From: JAXGQD01 sp964574395 | GTDB taxonomy: Bacteria; Bacillota; Clostridia; Saccharofermentanales; Fastidiosipilaceae | Direction of reading: 5' to 3' | Length of the DNA: 9,428 bases | Assembly: GCA_964574395.1 (NCBI GenBank) | Contig: CAZNNL010000063.1 | Span: 1-9,428, forward strand | In this document: piece by piece, positions 6,760-9,428 of the stretch | How positions within the stretch are numbered: position 1 is the first letter of the stretch | Layout: each line of letters starts with the position of its first letter | Translations under genes and position numbers: made by a program | The notes under the pieces: generated by a model | Database searches by the model: none | Told to the model about the DNA's origin: nothing | Seen by the model: the letters and a program-made list of their open reading frames with translations, nothing else

Positions 6760-7623
6760 TTAACCGAAAACTTCGCGCACAAAACGTACGGATTCGGTAA
6801 TGTCTTGGTCTAGCTTCGCAGCATCCGCGTTGTCTGACAAGTCGCGCCAGACTTTAATGTCCTCACCAACGCCCCCACCAGGCGACACAAAGGGCTCCAT
6901 GACCAGGTAGCCATTGTAATTAATGTCCTTGAGCGCCTTCGCAATCTCAGTCCAGGGCATTCTGCCTGCTTGAGGGACTTTACGATTAGCTTCTCCAATA
7001 TGGAAATGTCCGAGATAGCCCTCACAAGAGCGGATGGCAGAAGCGAAATCGTCTTCCTCGATGTTCATATGGAAAGTATCAAGCATAACCTTAACGTTTG
7101 GCTTATCGACGGCTTTGACAAATGCCACGCCCTCTGCTGCGTCGTTTAGCAAGTACTGCTCAAAGCGATTCAGAACTTCGCAATTGAGTTCAATCCCGTA
7201 GTTTTGTGCGGCATCCGCCAATTCTTTCATGCTTTTTATACTTTGCTCGAGTGCTCTAGGTTTGTCAATTGGTGAAGAATAGTCTGCAGGCCAATAAGCA
7301 TAGACTGCTCCGCCAATTTTACGGATGTCTGCTTTGTCCATCACGGCAAAAATACGCTTCATATGTTCGATGCCATTACGTCTCACAGACTCATCTGATG
7401 AGGACATATCGAACTCTTTTGGAGGGCCAAATCCCATAGTCAGAATAAGCCCTTCTTCTTTCGCACGGTCACGTAACTCAAAGACGTCTGCTTCATTTAA
7501 GTCTAAAATACCTGTGGATATTTCTAGCACATCAAAGCCGCACGCTTTAGCTCTTTTTAGATACTCAAAATAATTGACTTTCCATTCGTTCGCCCAGTAG
7601 GCAAAATAAGTACCGATTTTCAT
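6760..7623 (-). CDS. D-tagatose/D-allulose 3-epimerase family sugar isomerase
   Basis: This 287-residue TIM-barrel protein (AP-endonuclease-2 / sugar isomerase fold) closely resembles the D-allulose (psicose) 3-epimerase of Agrobacterium as I recall it. Shared stretches include IGGAVYAYWPADYSSPIDK (103-121), EVLNRFE (149-155), EGVAFVK, KVMLDTFHMNIEEDDF (178-193), LGHFHIGEANRKVP (204-217), GRMPW (220-224) and DIKVWRDLS (255-263). The metal-binding and catalytic residues are all present: E149, D182, H208 and E243, plus R214. Such enzymes invert C3 of free ketoses: D-allulose to D-fructose, D-tagatose to D-sorbose, and often D-ribulose to D-xylulose or L-ribulose to L-xylulose. Length is normal for the family. 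AAGGAG lies 6 bases before the ATG. It is transcribed with the xylulokinase-like gene, which favours a route that makes a phosphorylatable ketose. The family is firm; which sugar is used is not. Confidence 0.88.
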   Translation of the reverse strand: MKIGTYFAYWANEWKVNYFEYLKRAKACGFDVLEISTGILDLNEADVFELRDRAKEEGLILTMGFGPPKEFDMSSSDESVRRNGIEHMKRIFAVMDKADIRKIGGAVYAYWPADYSSPIDKPRALEQSIKSMKELADAAQNYGIELNCEVLNRFEQYLLNDAAEGVAFVKAVDKPNVKVMLDTFHMNIEEDDFASAIRSCEGYLGHFHIGEANRKVPQAGRMPWTEIAKALKDINYNGYLVMEPFVSPGGGVGEDIKVWRDLSDNADAAKLDQDITESVRFVREVFG

Positions 7624-7663
7624 TTTGTTCTCCTTATGGGGTGTTTTAATTTTTAGAAAATTC

Positions 7664-7688
7664 GAGGCCGCTTGGAAAAGTCGGCCTC
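7664..7688 (-). terminator. Intra-operon hairpin between VOC and epimerase genes
   Basis: GAGGCCG (7664-7670) and CGGCCTC (7682-7688) form a perfect 7-bp GC-rich stem with an 11-base loop. Read on the minus strand it follows the VOC stop by 22 bases and is trailed by GAATTTTC, a weak T-rich tail. It could reduce transcription into the epimerase and kinase genes or stabilise the upstream message. A full terminator is less likely since the genes on both sides look functionally linked, unless an unrecognised promoter lies in the remaining bases. Confidence 0.45.
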
Positions 7689-7710
7689 TGTATTTATTAT
7701 GTCTTGACTA

Positions 7711-8700
7711 TTATGCTTCTGGTACGTAGTAGTCTGGTTCACCAGAGATCTCTGCACCATTACCCAGTTCATACAAGAAACCTAGTTGTTCTTTTGTGCC
7801 CATGTAGTAGTGGACATCTTCTTTGTATTTGCCAGCCTGTAGGCAAGGGATGCCCATCTTCTCTAGGCGAGACATTTCTTCTGCTATTACATCTTCAGTC
7901 ATAACATCCTTGATGTGATGTAGACCTGCGATAAACTTGCGATCATCGCCGCAGTAAACGCAAGGGCCTGCGATAGGCTCCATAAATTCTAATTCTATGT
8001 CTCCTGCCCAAGCCACAGCCGTAAGGTATTCTGCACCTTCTGTAACAGCTTCACCATTCACTTCAAACCAATCTAAATTATCGGACTTGAAGACGCGCAC
8101 GGCCCAAGGACCGATATCAAACAGCTCGCTCATGTTTTTCATGCATTCTACAGCATTCGGGACTAAGGCACCGATTTGTTTGAAGTTAACAACACGTCTT
8201 TCAGGATCTTTGCTTACATCGGGCGGGTAGGTGTAATCAGGAGGGCCTATTTCTCCTTCAAAACCGAGCTCAATAATGTAACCAATTTTTTCCTCAGTAT
8301 CGAGATAGGCGTGGATATCTTTACCCAAAGTACCTGTTTGGGTAACATTTATGCCTTTTTCTTTCATCTCTTCAATGAAAGCGAGGATTTCTTCTTCCGT
8401 GTCGAAAACAATTTTAAAATGGTGCAAGCTATCGCCTTTACGTTCTAGGGTATCCCAATAGACATTATCTCCTACGAAAGGCTGAACTACCTCAAATTGG
8501 ATGTTTCCAGCATCAGCAACGGCAGCCAAGAAGTCAAAACCTTCTGTCATTTCTTGGCCAGCCACCTCAAAGTATTCAACCGTATCAGGTTTAAAATGGC
8601 GGATATCCCAAGGACCGATGCCGAGGATGTCCCAAAAGTTTTGCATCATTTTCTTAGCATCTCTAGTTACAATGCAAATTTGTCTAATTTTACCTTTCAT
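7711..8700 (-). CDS. Tandem two-domain glyoxalase/VOC superfamily protein
   Basis: This 329-residue soluble protein is built of two vicinal-oxygen-chelate (glyoxalase/epimerase/dioxygenase) domains, about residues 1-150 and 170-315. They are clearly related to each other: GIGPWDIRHFK (28-38) against DIGPWAVRVFK (195-205), EYFEVAGQEMTEG against DWFEVNGEAVTEG, and SLHHFKIV against GLHHIKDV. Each has a complete set of likely metal ligands, Q7/E70/H94/E144 and Q175/E238/H262/E311, similar to the Gln-Glu-His-Glu set of glyoxalase I. Members catalyse isomerisation, epimerisation, lyase or dioxygenase reactions at a metal-bound vicinal oxygen pair. The actual reaction here is not known; a step on a sugar or sugar-acid intermediate is plausible from the position. 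The ribosome binding site AGGAGG (8705-8710) overlaps the stop codon of the permease, so translation is probably coupled. The VOC fold is confident; an enzyme name is not offered. Confidence 0.85.
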   Translation of the reverse strand: MKGKIRQICIVTRDAKKMMQNFWDILGIGPWDIRHFKPDTVEYFEVAGQEMTEGFDFLAAVADAGNIQFEVVQPFVGDNVYWDTLERKGDSLHHFKIVFDTEEEILAFIEEMKEKGINVTQTGTLGKDIHAYLDTEEKIGYIIELGFEGEIGPPDYTYPPDVSKDPERRVVNFKQIGALVPNAVECMKNMSELFDIGPWAVRVFKSDNLDWFEVNGEAVTEGAEYLTAVAWAGDIELEFMEPIAGPCVYCGDDRKFIAGLHHIKDVMTEDVIAEEMSRLEKMGIPCLQAGKYKEDVHYYMGTKEQLGFLYELGNGAEISGEPDYYVPEA

Positions 8701-8708
8701 GTTACCTC

Positions 8709-9374
8709 CTAATTGCTTTTCAGCATCTGTTTTCTAATTTTTCTCTTCTCCAAATAGAAATTCAATATAAGTACGCCAATGAGTGCCAAGCCCCAGATTA
8801 AGTCTCTATAATAATTGCTGATTGTTGGAAACATATTCAAAAAAGATGAAATAACTTGAAGTGCTGCGACAGCGATGGTCACGCCAACAACAGTGCCAGA
8901 GCCACCATTAGGGTCCACGCCACCAAGTACAGATATTAAAATTGTGAGCATGGTATAGCTGCTGCCAAAGTCTGCTTTTGCCGTATTTAATCTTGAAAGA
9001 CTAATCAAGCCAGCCACCGCAGAAAGAATACCTGAGGTCATGTAAACCCTTGTAATAACACTAGTGTTTTTTATTCCGGCAAAACGAGCAGCCTTCGCAT
9101 TCGTACCTACCAAATAAGTATGTACACCGAAACGCGTGTAACGCATCAGCCAAGCCAGCCCTATTGCTAGGATGATAAAAATTAAAAATGCAATGGGGAA
9201 AAGACCTAACACGGGTTTTGATGTCAAGCCAGAATATGCCTTATTACCTCCCGCGACCGAAGAGCCTTTGGAAATAACAATCGCAATACCCATAAATAGT
9301 TGGTAACTTCCCAGAGTTGCTAGCATCGGTGGGATATTGAGTTTAGAGATGAGAAATCCGTTGAAGATGCCACA
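8709..9374 (-). pseudogene. RbsC-type ABC sugar transporter permease, 5' truncated at IS junction
   Basis: The readable C-terminal 221 residues belong to the ribose/xylose/autoinducer-2 type ABC permease family, whose members sit in the inner membrane and pass sugar from a binding protein with energy from an ABC ATPase. Typical stretches are NGFLISKLNIPPMLATLG (encoded at 9315-9362), RYTRFGVHTYLVGTNAKAARFAGI, SVLGGVDPNGGSGTVVG and LIWGLALIGVLIL, with several membrane helices and a basic C-terminus. Family proteins are about 320 residues, so roughly the first 100 are missing. The frame stays open past the ATG at 9326 up to 9374; the homologous sequence then stops and a TGA appears at 9378-9380 inside what looks like an IS21-type end. 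The ATG at 9326 is internal and not a natural start. Its binding protein and ATPase are not in the window and would be expected beyond the inserted element. Confidence 0.8.
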
Positions 9375-9375
9375 T

Positions 9376-9428
9376 TGTCAACGCCGATTTAAAATTTACC
9401 ACAAGAGCCGGACTAAAATTGACCAGTC
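9376..9428. mobile_element. Terminal end of an IS21-family insertion sequence (partial)
   Basis: The sequence switches from permease code to a block starting TGTCAACGCC at 9376. It contains two 20-bp near-identical units sharing GCCG, TAAAATT and ACCA, spaced 24 bases apart. Multiple direct repeats of this GCC...TAAAAT.GACCA type just inside a TGT terminus are the known end structure of IS21-family elements, where the IstA transposase binds. Only 53 bases are visible, so neither istA nor istB nor the opposite end can be seen. Which end this is remains open. The identification rests on pattern recognition alone. Confidence 0.75.
9383..9426 (+). repeat. Two direct 20-bp repeats of the IS terminus
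   Basis: Unit 1 (9383-9402) is GCCGATTTAAAATTTACCAC and unit 2 (9407-9426) is GCCGGACTAAAATTGACCAG. They match at 15 of 20 positions and are separated by 4 bases. They are the probable transposase-binding repeats of the element described at 9376. Confidence 0.8.

Noticed and set aside
8709..9326. Intact permease starting at the ATG at 9326
   Set aside because: Homology continues upstream of that ATG in frame to 9374 and the protein would lack about a third of the family length.
1..9428. CRISPR array, tRNA or rRNA genes, phage genes
   Set aside because: No regularly spaced repeats, cloverleaf patterns, ribosomal RNA signatures or phage-like proteins were seen.

Overview
The window looks like part of a bacterial chromosome contig, probably from an anaerobic Firmicute of the Clostridia or Negativicutes type. 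That assignment is an inference from moderate base composition, strong AGGAGG-type ribosome binding sites, tight operons and the gene mix; no rRNA or other marker gene is present. It holds two convergent gene blocks that meet at a strong terminator around 5217-5247.

Left block, plus strand (1-5192). It opens with a GntP-family organic-acid permease whose 5' end is cut by the window edge and appears frameshifted near base 50. A hairpin terminator (1311-1354) follows. Next comes a compact operon: a SucC-like ATP-grasp CoA-ligase subunit (1406-2686), a small seven-cysteine ferredoxin-like protein (2690-2998) and a SucD-like CoA-binding/phosphohistidine subunit (3016-3912). A structured 167-base gap then leads to a class V (alanine/serine-glyoxylate type) aminotransferase (4080-5192). 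The two ligase subunits are recognisably the succinyl-CoA-synthetase fold, but they diverge where the organic acid is handled. A Fe-S protein encoded between them is not part of the normal TCA-cycle enzyme. A working hypothesis is an ADP-forming acyl-CoA ligase acting in glyoxylate, malyl-CoA or 2-oxoacid metabolism, linked to the neighbouring transaminase; the true substrate cannot be read from the sequence.

Right block, minus strand (9374-5272, transcribed right to left). This is a sugar-catabolic operon: an RbsC-type ABC sugar permease fragment, a protein made of two tandem glyoxalase/VOC domains, a D-tagatose/D-allulose 3-epimerase-family enzyme and a xylulokinase-like FGGY kinase. The inferred logic is uptake of a sugar, epimerisation of a ketose at C3 and phosphorylation of the product. 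An internal hairpin (7664-7688) lies between the VOC gene and the epimerase gene.

Right edge. The permease reading frame ends abruptly at about 9375, where a sequence starting TGTCA carries two 20-bp direct repeats. This is the architecture of an IS21-family insertion-sequence terminus, so the sugar operon seems to have been interrupted by a mobile element; only the first 53 bases of it lie in the window. No tRNA, rRNA, CRISPR array or phage gene was seen.
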